Assembly: GCF_037546065.1 (NCBI RefSeq) | Contig: NZ_JAWMWG010000001.1 | Coordinates: 1,135,620 to 1,199,619, forward strand | Origin: Holzapfeliella saturejae | GTDB taxonomy: Bacteria > Bacillota > Bacilli > Lactobacillales > Lactobacillaceae | DNA length: 64,000 nt | Reading direction: 5' to 3' | Shown: in pieces, positions 35,776-50,643 of the stretch | How the letters are laid out: each line of letters begins with the position of its first letter | Numbering within the stretch: the stretch's first letter is position 1 | The notes under the pieces: generated by a model | Databases searched by the model: none | What the model saw: only the letters and a program-made list of their open reading frames with translations | Told to the model about the DNA's origin: nothing | Program-made: the position numbers and the translations under genes

Positions 35776-37206
35776 TTACTTCTTATCTAATTCTTCTAAC
35801 AAAATCTTATTCACAACTTTAGGGTTCGCTTGACCTCTAGTTGCTTTCATGATTTGACCAACTAAGAAACCGATTGCACGGTCTTTACCGTTCTTGTAGT
35901 CTTCAATAGATTGTTCATTGTTGTCCAAAATATCATTAATCAATGGTACTAGAACTGCTGGATCAGATTGTTGAACCAATCCTTTTTCTTCAACCCAAGC
36001 TTTTGGTTCTGTTCCATTTGTAATTGTTTCTTGGAAAACTTTTTTCGCAATTTTTGAAGAAATTGTACCATCTTTAATCAATTTAATCATGGTTGCTAAG
36101 TTTTCAGGTGTTAGGTTTGATTCTAACAAGTCGATTTTGTTGGTGTTCAAGTAAGCATTTACTTCACCCATTAACCAGTTAGAAGCAAGTTTTGCATCCC
36201 CACCATGTTCAACAGTTTCATTAAAGAAGTCAGACATTTCTTTAGTTTGAGTCAAGATATTAGCATCGTATTCAGGGATACCTAATTCAGAAACATAACG
36301 TTTACGACGAACATCTGGCATTTCTGGAATTTGAGATTTAATTTCTTCAACCCATGAATCAGCCACGTGGAATCCTGGAATATCAGGTTCTGGGAAGTAA
36401 CGGTAGTCGTCTTTTCCTTCTTTTACACGTAGTAAGTAAGTTTGACCTGTTGTTTCGTCAAAACGACGAGTTTCAGGTTTGATTTCGCCACCTGCAAGTA
36501 AAATTTCAGCTTGGCGTTTTTCTTCATAAGCAAGACCTAAACGAACATGGTTAAATGAGTTCAAGTTTTTAAGCTCAGCTTTTTCACCTAGTTCTTCTTG
36601 ACCAATTGGACGTAGTGAAATGTTAGTATCCACACGCATTGATCCTTCTTCCATCTTAACATCAGAAGCCCCTGTAAATTGAACGATTTGACGTAATTTT
36701 TCCAGGTAAGCTTGAGCTTCGTCAGGTGTAGCAATATCAGGTTTTGACACAATTTCAATCAATGGTGTTCCCTGACGGTTCAAGTCAACAGATGAGTAGC
36801 CATCTGTACCGTGGGTATTTTTACCCGCATCTTCTTCAACGTGCATTTCTTCTAAGCGAATCTTTTTAGTATACCCATTCACTTCAATTTCGATGTAACC
36901 GCCAGTAGCTAATGGAAATTCTGATTGTGTGATTTGGTATGCTTTTGGATTATCTGGGTAGAAGTAGTTTTTACGGTCAAAGTGTGTATAAGGTGATACA
37001 TTAGCGTGCATTGCTGAAGCCACCATAATTCCTAGACGGTAAGCTTCTTTATTCACAGTTGGCAATACACCAGGGTAACCAAAGTCAATCACGTTTGTGT
37101 TTGTGTTAGGTTCTGCTCCGTATTGCACTGGACTTGGACTGAACATTTTAGTGTTCGTTTTTAATTCAACGTGGACTTCAAGCCCAATAGTTGTTTCAAA
37201 ATTCAT
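35776..37206 (-). CDS. gatB: Asp-tRNA(Asn)/Glu-tRNA(Gln) amidotransferase subunit B
   Basis: A 476-residue kinase-like subunit that binds the misacylated tRNA and activates the Glu or Asp side chain. Motifs: [10 protein letters not shown] at the N-terminus, [28 protein letters not shown], and [11 protein letters not shown]; the YqeY-like tail (about 325-476) contains [18 protein letters not shown] 37206 shares one base with the gatA stop codon (TAATG). Its presence indicates indirect synthesis of Gln-tRNA(Gln) and/or Asn-tRNA(Asn). Confidence 0.96.
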   Translation of the reverse strand: MNFETTIGLEVHVELKTNTKMFSPSPVQYGAEPNTNTNVIDFGYPGVLPTVNKEAYRLGIMVASAMHANVSPYTHFDRKNYFYPDNPKAYQITQSEFPLATGGYIEIEVNGYTKKIRLEEMHVEEDAGKNTHGTDGYSSVDLNRQGTPLIEIVSKPDIATPDEAQAYLEKLRQIVQFTGASDVKMEEGSMRVDTNISLRPIGQEELGEKAELKNLNSFNHVRLGLAYEEKRQAEILLAGGEIKPETRRFDETTGQTYLLRVKEGKDDYRYFPEPDIPGFHVADSWVEEIKSQIPEMPDVRRKRYVSELGIPEYDANILTQTKEMSDFFNETVEHGGDAKLASNWLMGEVNAYLNTNKIDLLESNLTPENLATMIKLIKDGTISSKIAKKVFQETITNGTEPKAWVEEKGLVQQSDPAVLVPLINDILDNNEQSIEDYKNGKDRAIGFLVGQIMKATRGQANPKVVNKILLEELDKK

Positions 37207-38657
37207 TATTTGTCCTCCATTTCACTAGGAACTTTTTCATAGAATTTACTGTAATCTTCATAGAAACTTGCGGCATTAAAGATAGCTTCTTCATCAAAAC
37301 GTTGTGCCATAATTTGAAGACCTACCGGCATATTGTCTGAAGCAAGACCTGCTGGAATACTTGCTGCTGGGATACCTGCCATATTAGCTGAAATTGTCAA
37401 GATATCATTAGCATACATTGTCATTGGATCATCATTTTTAGCATCAATACCAAAAGCAGTTGTTGGTGCTGTTGGTCCCATTACTAAGTCATATTTTTCA
37501 AATAGACGGTCGAAGTCTTGTTTGATTAAGGTTCTCAATTGTGCAGCCTTTTTGAAGTAAGCATCATAAGTTCCGGCTGAAAGTGAGAACGTACCTAGCA
37601 TAATACGACGTTTAACTTCGTCTCCGAATCCTTCAGAACGCGTTTTAACATAAACGTCAGCTAAGCTCTTCACATCGTTTGCTCGGAAGCCATAACGAAT
37701 ACCATCAAAACGTTGTAAGTTAGATGAAGCTTCACTAGAAGCAATTAAGTAGTAAGTTGGAATGACATATTTAGTATGTGGCAAGCTTACTTCTTCAACA
37801 ATTGCACCATTTTCTTCATAAACTTTAATGGCTTCATTAACAACACGTTTAACTTCGTCAGAAACACCGATTTCAAAGTATTCCTTAGGAACAGCAATTT
37901 TTAGACCTTTAACGTCTTTGTTAAGAGCTTTAGTAAAGTCAGGAACTTCACGCATTGAACTAGTTGAATCACGTTCATCATGTCCACTAATAGCGTTTAA
38001 GACATAAGCAGCATCTTTAACACGTTTAGTCATTACACCGATTTGGTCTAAACTTGAAGAAAAGGCAATTAATCCCCAACGTGATACACGACCATAAGTT
38101 GGTTTAATTCCAAAAATCCCAGTGAAAGCACTTGGTTGGCGAATTGAACCACCAGTATCTGAACCCAATGCAGCCACAACTTGACCACTAGCGACAGCAG
38201 TTGCTGAACCACCAGAAGAACCACCAGGAACTTTAGTTTGGTCCCAAGGATTTTTTGAAACACCAAAGTATGAAGTTTCAGTAGATGAACCCATCGCAAA
38301 TTCATCCAAGTTTGGTTTACCAATAATAACCGCTTTTTGGTCTTTTAGTTTTGAAACAACAGTTGCATCATAAACAGATACAAAGTTTTCAAGCATGCGA
38401 CTAGCTGCTGTCGTTTTCATTTCTGTTGTCACAATGTTATCTTTAACCGCAATTGGAATTCCTGCCAAAGGGGTATCAAATTCTGTGATAGCTTCTGCTT
38501 CTTTTGGTGCATTTTCATTCAATGAAATGAAAGAGTTGAATTTATCATCTGTTTTTTTGATGTTATCAAGCGTATTAGTTGCAAGTTCTTTAGCTGACAA
38601 TTTTTGATCAACTAAGTCTTGATGTAATTGATCAATTGATTCGTTTAAATAATTCAT
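37206..38657 (-). CDS. gatA: Asp-tRNA(Asn)/Glu-tRNA(Gln) amidotransferase subunit A
   Basis: A 483-residue amidase-signature enzyme releasing ammonia from glutamine for GatB. The catalytic Ser-cisSer-Lys triad is visible: Lys in AVKDNI (about 75), then GGSSGGSA and the nucleophile Ser in [11 protein letters not shown]. Start ATG 38657 overlaps the gatC stop by one base, and the gene overlaps gatB the same way, so the three subunits are translated in step. Confidence 0.96.
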   Translation of the reverse strand: MNYLNESIDQLHQDLVDQKLSAKELATNTLDNIKKTDDKFNSFISLNENAPKEAEAITEFDTPLAGIPIAVKDNIVTTEMKTTAASRMLENFVSVYDATVVSKLKDQKAVIIGKPNLDEFAMGSSTETSYFGVSKNPWDQTKVPGGSSGGSATAVASGQVVAALGSDTGGSIRQPSAFTGIFGIKPTYGRVSRWGLIAFSSSLDQIGVMTKRVKDAAYVLNAISGHDERDSTSSMREVPDFTKALNKDVKGLKIAVPKEYFEIGVSDEVKRVVNEAIKVYEENGAIVEEVSLPHTKYVIPTYYLIASSEASSNLQRFDGIRYGFRANDVKSLADVYVKTRSEGFGDEVKRRIMLGTFSLSAGTYDAYFKKAAQLRTLIKQDFDRLFEKYDLVMGPTAPTTAFGIDAKNDDPMTMYANDILTISANMAGIPAASIPAGLASDNMPVGLQIMAQRFDEEAIFNAASFYEDYSKFYEKVPSEMEDK

Positions 38658-38959
38658 TATTGATTGTCATCCTCCTTGTCGATAATTGAAGGCACTCTAA
38701 TTAAGCCGTCTTTTGTTTCAGGAACATTTTTAAGTAGCTCTTCACGGGTTTGCATTTTTTCGACTTCATCATTTCTGAAGACATTTTCTTCATCAACAAT
38801 CAAGTTGGTTGGCACAACATCTGTTGTATCCACTTCTTGTAGCTGCCCTGCCATAGCGATAATTTCATCCATTTGGGGTGTGAACATTTCAAGTTCTTCT
38901 TCGCTAAATTTTAATCTTGAAAGCGCCGCAACGTGCGCAATTTCTTCTTTAGAAATCAT
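38657..38959 (-). CDS. gatC: Asp-tRNA(Asn)/Glu-tRNA(Gln) amidotransferase subunit C
   Basis: A 100-residue belt-like subunit that stabilises GatA and GatB. It has the typical N-terminal [19 protein letters not shown] and C-terminal RVPSIID. GGAGG lies before ATG 38959, inside the spacer after camS. Order gatC-gatA-gatB is standard. Confidence 0.95.
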   Translation of the reverse strand: MISKEEIAHVAALSRLKFSEEELEMFTPQMDEIIAMAGQLQEVDTTDVVPTNLIVDEENVFRNDEVEKMQTREELLKNVPETKDGLIRVPSIIDKEDDNQ

Positions 38960-38971
38960 TGAATACCTCCG

Positions 38972-40120
38972 TTAATTTTCATTACTAAAGACGTGACTAT
39001 AGAAATTATAATTATTACTGTCTCGAATCACAACCGATTGGACTTCACCAACAGCTTGAACTTTAATTTCGATAGGAACATTTTTAGGTAAATATTTTTC
39101 AGCACTGTTAGAAATTAATTTCGTAAAACTATTGATTTGCTGATAACCATAAAACTGTGTGTTAACAGTTATAGTCATTGCATTAAGTTTACCATTTTCA
39201 TAACTACTTTTGGCAATAACCCCACTTAAGTTAGGGAAATAACCTTGAACAATTGATTTGAAGTTTTGAAATGCTTCAAGGTCTGAACTATTAATGGCTT
39301 TTTCAGAACTTGAAACAATTGGAAACACTTGCGTTTGGTTATCGATGGTTTGCCAATTGTTAATCGCACTACTGTCACCATTTATTGTTGTGGTAGCAAA
39401 GTAGGTACCACCAGTTAAACTATCTACACTTGGACGAGAATATAACGCAATCACGATAGGAATATTTTTAAGACCTTCTTTTTGTCGTAAACGTTCGACA
39501 ACTTTTTGAGCCATTTCCTTACCCTGTTTTTCTTGATCTTCACGAGAAATTTTAGTGCTATATGTCGCACCATTTTTTTCTTTTTGATAATAATCAACTG
39601 AATTCATCGCCAGAGTTAGACTGATTCCTTGCACGCTATAATTATTACCTGAACCTGTCATGTAATTTTGTTCCAACAACTGTTCAAGATAAATCGGTGT
39701 GCGTTTATCTGAATCCGTCTCGGAATTAGCGGTCGGATTTAATCCTTCTGGATTGTCTTTTTCATCATAGCGACCTAACCAATTATAAGCATCACTTTGA
39801 CTGATTTGTTGACCTTCTTGAAAAATGTATTTTTCAGTTGAAAACGTTTGTTTTGAAATTTGGACTAATCCTGATTCCATCCCTGTTACATCAACTGAAT
39901 TCAACATTGTTGCAGTTGCACCACGAGATGGACTGGATTTGTAGCGCCCATCTTGGAGTAGAACATTATAAGTATTGTCGTTGGTTGTTCCTGTAATTTG
40001 AAACGTATTTTGTACTTGAGCCGAATTATTATTGGCCAAGTTCGAATTTTGCAGATTGCCACAACCAGTTAGGACAATCATTAAAATTATAAGCTGTATA
40101 AGATAGACGATTTTTTTCAA
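38972..40120 (-). CDS. camS: CamS-family lipoprotein (sex-pheromone precursor family; TTG start)
   Basis: A 382-residue lipoprotein. A short signal peptide (MKKIVYLIQLIILMIVLTGC) ends in lipobox LTGC, giving an acylated Cys20, then a Asn/Ser-rich linker. The CamS domain follows, with a tandem arrangement of similar halves (PIYLEQLLEQNYMTGSGN, IPIVIALYSRPSVDSLTGG). In Enterococcus faecalis the signal peptide of CamS yields the plasmid-sensing pheromone cAM373; the mature function is unknown. Starts at TTG 40120, 8 bases after AGGAGG. Lies between ligA and gatC as in other Lactobacillales and staphylococci. Confidence 0.92.
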   Translation of the reverse strand: MKKIVYLIQLIILMIVLTGCGNLQNSNLANNNSAQVQNTFQITGTTNDNTYNVLLQDGRYKSSPSRGATATMLNSVDVTGMESGLVQISKQTFSTEKYIFQEGQQISQSDAYNWLGRYDEKDNPEGLNPTANSETDSDKRTPIYLEQLLEQNYMTGSGNNYSVQGISLTLAMNSVDYYQKEKNGATYSTKISREDQEKQGKEMAQKVVERLRQKEGLKNIPIVIALYSRPSVDSLTGGTYFATTTINGDSSAINNWQTIDNQTQVFPIVSSSEKAINSSDLEAFQNFKSIVQGYFPNLSGVIAKSSYENGKLNAMTITVNTQFYGYQQINSFTKLISNSAEKYLPKNVPIEIKVQAVGEVQSVVIRDSNNYNFYSHVFSNEN

Positions 40121-40131
40121 AATACAGCCTC

Positions 40132-44414
<4,283 letters not shown>

Positions 44415-44444
44415 CTTGTATTTATAACGTTGCTAATACATACC

Positions 44445-44453
44445 AGTATAGCA
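44445..44453 (-). promoter_or_regulatory. Extended -10 promoter of pcrA
   Basis: The minus strand reads TGCTATACT about 35 bases before ATG 44414; no clear -35 box. Confidence 0.5.
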
Positions 44454-44486
44454 AAAATCAGTTATTAAATGTAGTTTTTATCACAC

Positions 44487-44525
44487 AAAAAAAGATCACA
44501 GCCTAAAAGCTTGTGACCTTTTTTT
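44487..44525 (-). terminator. Terminator after the first xpt
   Basis: The minus-strand transcript pairs AGGTCACAAGC with GCTGTGATCT (one bulge) around a TTTTAG loop, followed by seven T. Confidence 0.82.
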
Positions 44526-44528
44526 AAT

Positions 44529-45107
44529 TTATTCTTCGTCTAAAAAGTGAATTTTTCCACCTTCAAAAGATGAAATACGTGCAAGTGATTCAACTTGGTA
44601 ACCTTGTTCATCTAGCATTTTGCGACCTTTTTGGAAGCTTTTTTCAACAGAAATTCCAATTCCTGCAACTGTTGCTTCTGCTTGGTTCACAATATCTAGT
44701 AAGCCTTCAACTGCTTGGCCATTAGCCAAAAAGTCATCGATAATTAAAACATGGTCATCAGCTGATAAGAAATCACGTGAAATAACAATTTCATTTGAAG
44801 TTTGATGTGTGTATGAGAACACAGTTGCTGAGTACATGTTGTCATTCAATGTCACTGATTTTTGTTTTCGACCAAAAACAACCGGAACGTTGAAGTTGTA
44901 ACCCACCATGATTGCTGGTGCGATTCCTGAAGCTTCAACTGTCAGAATTTTGGTAACTTTCTTTTCTTTAAAGCGTTCGTAAAATTCATCAGCCATTTGT
45001 TTCATCAAAACAGGGTCTAATTGTTGTTTTAGAAATGAGTCAACTTCTAAAACATCATCACCAATGACTTTTCCATCTTTAAGTAATCTATCTTTTAAAA
45101 TTTTCAA
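44529..45107 (-). CDS. xpt: Xanthine phosphoribosyltransferase, copy 1 (TTG start)
   Basis: A 192-residue type I phosphoribosyltransferase converting xanthine and PRPP to XMP. The PRPP loop reads [13 protein letters not shown] (about 125-137); KILTVEASGIAPA and the C-terminal SFEGGKIHF hood match Xpt. Starts at TTG 45107 behind TAGGA. Together with guaB and pbuX it forms a purine salvage cluster. A second, equally long paralogue is at 48176-48754. This copy has its own terminator and a separate leader containing a long inverted repeat, so it is probably expressed independently. Confidence 0.93.
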   Translation of the reverse strand: MKILKDRLLKDGKVIGDDVLEVDSFLKQQLDPVLMKQMADEFYERFKEKKVTKILTVEASGIAPAIMVGYNFNVPVVFGRKQKSVTLNDNMYSATVFSYTHQTSNEIVISRDFLSADDHVLIIDDFLANGQAVEGLLDIVNQAEATVAGIGISVEKSFQKGRKMLDEQGYQVESLARISSFEGGKIHFLDEE

Positions 45108-45162
45108 TGTTATTTCCTACCTTTTGAAGATCTATCGTATAACCTAAGTCTAACATAACACG

Positions 45163-45202
45163 AATAATAACGCTATAACACCTTTTAATGGTCGTTATTA
45201 TT
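45163..45202. repeat. Perfect 10-bp inverted repeat upstream of xpt copy 1
   Basis: AATAATAACG and CGTTATTATT separated by 20 bases, between the end of guaB and the xpt start. Inside, ACC/GGT can extend the stem on the minus-strand RNA. No T-run follows, so it is not an ordinary terminator. It lies just upstream of a plausible -10 (TTATAC), in operator position. Confidence 0.7.
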
Positions 45203-45225
45203 GCAAAATCATTTTAACTATCGGC

Positions 45226-46782
<1,557 letters not shown>

Positions 46783-46837
46783 TATGAGATAAAAAAACCA
46801 AACCTTATTTTCTTATCATATTTATTTAAATTAGTTT

Positions 46838-48172
46838 TTACGCTTGGTTTGACGTATCATTTTTAGCTTCAGTTGTTTCGTAAGAAATTAACCCTTTTTT
46901 ACCATTAAATAATAAGTTCAAGATTACTGAAGATAAAATCGCAATCACAATTCCATTACTCAATAACATTTTTAATGTTTGAGGTAGGGCATTGAAGAAG
47001 TGTGGGAATGATGTCACACCTAATCCTAATCCAAGTGATACAGCAACAATTAGCAAGTTCTTTTCGTTATCGAAGTCTACTAATTTAAGCATCTTAATTC
47101 CTTGTACAGCAACCATACCAAACATCACTAGCATTGCTCCACCTAATACTGAAGAAGGAATAATAGTAGCTAATGCACCGAATTTAGGTAGGAAACCTAA
47201 TAAGATTAAGAAACCTGCAGCATAGTAAATTGGACGTCTTGTTTTGATTCCTGAAAGTTGTAATAACCCTACGTTTTGTGAAAAAGTCGTGTAAGGGAAT
47301 GTGTTGAATAATCCACCTAAAATAACAGATAGTCCTTCAGCACGATAACCACGTTTTAAATCATCTTGTGACAATTTTTGTTTAGTAACATCACTTAAAG
47401 CAAAGTAAACACCTGTTGTTTCAACCATAGTAGTCAATAATACTAAAATCATTGTCAATGTTGAAGACCATTCAAACTTGGGTGCACCAAAGTAGAATAA
47501 TTGAGGGAAATGTAACCAACTTGCTTCGGCAACCGGTTGTAAAGAGACTTGTCCCATCAATCCTGCTAATAAAGTTCCGACTACTAAACCAACCAAAACA
47601 GCAATTGATTTAAAGAAGCCTTTACCCCACACATTGATAATTAAGATAATAGCCACGGTCAAAAAGCCAAGCAATAAGTGTGTTGGACTAGCAAAATCAG
47701 CAGCAGAAGAGTTTCCACCACCCATATTTTGAAAGGCAACAGGCATTAAAGATAGCCCAATCATCGTAATCAAGGTTCCAGTTACAATTGGTGGGAACAA
47801 TTTTCTGATTTTTGAGAAAACGCCTGCAATTAAAAAGACGAAAATTCCGGCTAAAATAATTGCACCGTACATATATTGAATCCCATATTCTGAACCAATC
47901 ATTTTTAAGGGTTCAACCGCTTGAATTGCACACCCTAAAACAACAGGTAACCCAATTCCAAAGAAACGGTTCATCTGTAATTGAAGTAAAGTGGCTAACC
48001 CACACATTAAAATATCAATCGATACTAAGTAAGTCATCTGTGTTGAGTTAAAGTTCAACGCTGTCCCTACTAATAGAGGAACTAAAATTGAACCTGAATA
48101 CATAGCTAATAAGTGTTGTAGTCCTAAAACAGCGGACTTCAGATTTGAGTTAACTGATTTTTTCGAATCCAT
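46838..48172 (-). CDS. pbuX: Xanthine permease (NCS2 family)
   Basis: A 444-residue nucleobase-cation symporter with about 12-14 helices. Family features: N-terminal GLQHLLAMYSGSILVPL, QAVEP, and the substrate-binding region ETTGVYFALSDV with the conserved Glu, followed by NTFPYTTFSQNVGLLQLSGIKTR. It imports xanthine for the adjacent xpt. GGAGGA lies inside the end of xpt copy 2 and the genes are 3 bases apart, so the two form an operon. Confidence 0.93.
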   Translation of the reverse strand: MDSKKSVNSNLKSAVLGLQHLLAMYSGSILVPLLVGTALNFNSTQMTYLVSIDILMCGLATLLQLQMNRFFGIGLPVVLGCAIQAVEPLKMIGSEYGIQYMYGAIILAGIFVFLIAGVFSKIRKLFPPIVTGTLITMIGLSLMPVAFQNMGGGNSSAADFASPTHLLLGFLTVAIILIINVWGKGFFKSIAVLVGLVVGTLLAGLMGQVSLQPVAEASWLHFPQLFYFGAPKFEWSSTLTMILVLLTTMVETTGVYFALSDVTKQKLSQDDLKRGYRAEGLSVILGGLFNTFPYTTFSQNVGLLQLSGIKTRRPIYYAAGFLILLGFLPKFGALATIIPSSVLGGAMLVMFGMVAVQGIKMLKLVDFDNEKNLLIVAVSLGLGLGVTSFPHFFNALPQTLKMLLSNGIVIAILSSVILNLLFNGKKGLISYETTEAKNDTSNQA

Positions 48173-48175
48173 TAA

Positions 48176-48784
<609 letters not shown>

Positions 48785-48833
48785 TCACAATAATCTTATC
48801 ATATTCTGAACATTTTAGCCATTTTTTAAAAAA

Positions 48834-49391
48834 TCAATCGTAATTATACAAACTATAGGCCTCAATAACCGAAATAATTTTATCTGCATATTCTGGATCA
48901 GTAGCATAACCACTTTTTTGTAGTGCAACTGAAGCTTCTTTATAATTTTTTGACTTTAACACACGTTCGTATTGGCTACTATTCCAAGTTGTTCCATACA
49001 GTAGTAGTTTTTGGTGAGCTTGAATAGCCTCTTTGTCTGATTGATAAACTTGAAAGTCTAAGTTATACGTTTTGTATTCCCCATTCACATATTCTTGTGT
49101 GGGTAAGGTCACTTTATTTTTTGATTGAGAGCCTGCTTTAACACCAAATAAATTATGATAATTTTCGGCAAGCTCACTTCTACCGTAATTACTTTCTAGA
49201 GCTGCTTGGGCAATAACAAAGCTATTTAAAATAGTCGTGTTTTGATTGACTTCAACAACATCTTTGGCAATACGATCGATAAAGTCTTGTTTAACTTGAG
49301 CAGATTGATTCGTATAATCGTTTAAATAAGCACATCCCGTCACTAATACAAGTGACAATAGGAGTCCAACAAGTTTAATGACTTTTTTCAT
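48834..49391 (-). CDS. Lipoprotein with glucosaminidase (GH73-like) domain
   Basis: A 185-residue cell-surface protein. The signal peptide ends in lipobox LVTGC (Cys20), so it should be lipid-anchored. The rest is a single glucosaminidase/FlgJ-like domain with the catalytic Glu in AQAALESNYGRSELA, then HNLFGVKAG and YATDPEYADKI, typical of GH73 peptidoglycan hydrolases. No LysM or SH3 wall-binding repeats are present; most secreted GH73 enzymes are larger and free. The start at ATG 49391 follows AAGGAG by 7 bases. Role: local peptidoglycan cleavage. Confidence 0.87.
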   Translation of the reverse strand: MKKVIKLVGLLLSLVLVTGCAYLNDYTNQSAQVKQDFIDRIAKDVVEVNQNTTILNSFVIAQAALESNYGRSELAENYHNLFGVKAGSQSKNKVTLPTQEYVNGEYKTYNLDFQVYQSDKEAIQAHQKLLLYGTTWNSSQYERVLKSKNYKEASVALQKSGYATDPEYADKIISVIEAYSLYNYD

Positions 49392-49431
49392 AACTGTTCT
49401 CCTTATAATTATCTTGACCACAAAAAGAGAT

Positions 49432-49458
49432 AAAAAAAAAGCCCCGTCAGGGCTTTTT
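49432..49458 (-). terminator. Terminator after the cold-shock gene
   Basis: The minus-strand transcript has AGCCC-TGACG-GGGCT followed by nine T. Confidence 0.88.
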
Positions 49459-49466
49459 TCTAGCTA

Positions 49467-49667
49467 TTAAAGTTTGTTAACGTTAACTGCTTGTGGTCCA
49501 CGGTCACTTTCTTCGATATCGAAAGAAACTGATTGACCATCTTCTAAAGTTTTGTAACCTTCACTTTGGATAGCTGAGAAGTGAACGAATACGTCACTAC
49601 CATCTTCACGAGTTACGAATCCGTAACCTTTTTCTGGGTTAAACCATTTTACTGTTCCATTTTCCAT
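49467..49667 (-). CDS. Cold-shock protein (CspA family)
   Basis: A 66-residue single cold-shock domain. RNP1 (KGYGFV) and RNP2 (VFVHFS) are both present, and the length is the family's usual. It binds single-stranded RNA/DNA and melts secondary structures. AGGAGG lies upstream of ATG 49667. It has a leader of about 100 bases, typical of csp mRNAs whose structure controls cold translation. Monocistronic with its own terminator. Confidence 0.96.
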   Translation of the reverse strand: MENGTVKWFNPEKGYGFVTREDGSDVFVHFSAIQSEGYKTLEDGQSVSFDIEESDRGPQAVNVNKL

Positions 49668-49775
49668 AATAAGAACTTCCTCCTGAAATGTAATAATGTA
49701 TTTAATGCTTGGTACTGGTAGAAGAAAGTCTTACTAAAAACAATCGAACCTAATTACCACTCAAAAACTACATCT

Positions 49776-49781
49776 ATTATA
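49776..49781 (-). promoter_or_regulatory. -10 box of the cold-shock gene
   Basis: TATAAT on the minus strand, about 110 bases before the start codon; the -35 region is weak. The 5' untranslated region runs from about 49769 to 49668. Confidence 0.6.
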
Positions 49782-49817
49782 TTAACACGATGATAATCAT
49801 AAAACAAGTCAGCAGTT

Positions 49818-50429
49818 TTACTTAATCGCACCAAAAGCTTTGCTCAAAGCGCGCCCTACAACAGAGGTCACAACTAGTGATACACCAGCTTCTGTTACGG
49901 CATTAACACCGAGTACAGCAAGCAAAATAAAGAACAATGACTGGCTACTTTGTGTGTTACCTAAGTATTGTGTTAGTGCTTCTGGATTGTTCATAAAAAC
50001 AAGGGCTGCAATAACAATCACACCTAAGGTATTCACCAAAGCACCAAGTAACCCAGCTACACCATAAGAAATGAATTGATTAGTGTTAAATTTATTTAAT
50101 AAGACAACCGCATAACCACTCACTAACCCTGTTAAAATTCTTGGCACAATCGCAATAAATGGATTTTGGAAAAGTAATAAACTTACCGGACTTCCTGGCT
50201 GTGTATAGGCCATAATAAAAGCAATTACTCCCCAAATCAGTCCGATAATAGCTCCCATTCTAGGTCCTAAAACCGCTCCTGCAATTGAAACGGTTAAAAC
50301 AACAGTTGTAATAGCCGGTAGTCCTGGAATTACCGTGATATAACCAAACTGTGGTACATAAGATTGAATCAGAATTAACGCAGTAAATACCGCAATTAAG
50401 GTTAAACTTAGTACATTGTTTTTCTTCAT
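49818..50429 (-). CDS. ECF transporter substrate-binding (S) component
   Basis: A 203-residue protein with six hydrophobic helices (about 8-25, 38-58, 62-75, 92-112, 121-145, 165-195). It resembles vitamin S-components of the ECF_trnsprt family: ITVIPGLPAITTVVLTVSIAGAVLGPRMGA and NPFIAIVPRILTGLVSGY. In Lactobacillales such proteins bind a vitamin and dock on a shared EcfAAT module, which is not here. Pantothenate (PanT) is my best guess for the substrate, but this is uncertain. AAAAGGA lies 13 bases before ATG 50429. Confidence 0.78.
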   Translation of the reverse strand: MKKNNVLSLTLIAVFTALILIQSYVPQFGYITVIPGLPAITTVVLTVSIAGAVLGPRMGAIIGLIWGVIAFIMAYTQPGSPVSLLLFQNPFIAIVPRILTGLVSGYAVVLLNKFNTNQFISYGVAGLLGALVNTLGVIVIAALVFMNNPEALTQYLGNTQSSQSLFFILLAVLGVNAVTEAGVSLVVTSVVGRALSKAFGAIK

Positions 50430-50457
50430 TTTTAAGTAAATATCCTTTTTATTATTT

Positions 50458-50502
50458 AAAAAGCACCTCGACTAATCTCACCTGAGATAATCGCGATGCT
50501 TC
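50458..50502 (-). terminator. Terminator after tRNA-Leu
   Basis: A long imperfect stem on the minus strand (AGCATCGCGATTATCTC paired with GAGATTAGTCGAGGTGCT, AGGT loop) followed by five T. Confidence 0.75.
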
Positions 50503-50510
50503 TTATTTTA

Positions 50511-50595
50511 TGCGGGCGAGAAGACTCGAACTTCCACGACCATAATTGGTCACAAGATCCTTAATCTTGCGCGTCTGCCATTCCGCCACGCCCGC
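50511..50595 (-). tRNA. tRNA-Leu (TAA)
   Basis: Class II tRNA with long variable arm. Acceptor GCGGGCG/CGCCCGC, D-arm GGCGGAATGGCAGACGC, anticodon stem CAAGA/TCTTG with loop TTAAGGA (anticodon TAA), T-arm GTTCGAGTC. No CCA is encoded. Confidence 0.93.
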
Positions 50596-50600
50596 TTACC

Positions 50601-50628
50601 AAAAAAGTATATCAGAATACTTTTTTTT
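50601..50628 (-). terminator. Terminator after the Ca/Mn ATPase gene
   Basis: The minus strand forms AAAAAAGTAT-TCTGAT-ATACTTTTTT, ending the ATPase transcript just before tRNA-Leu. Confidence 0.8.
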
Positions 50629-50643
50629 AGGCAATATAATTTA

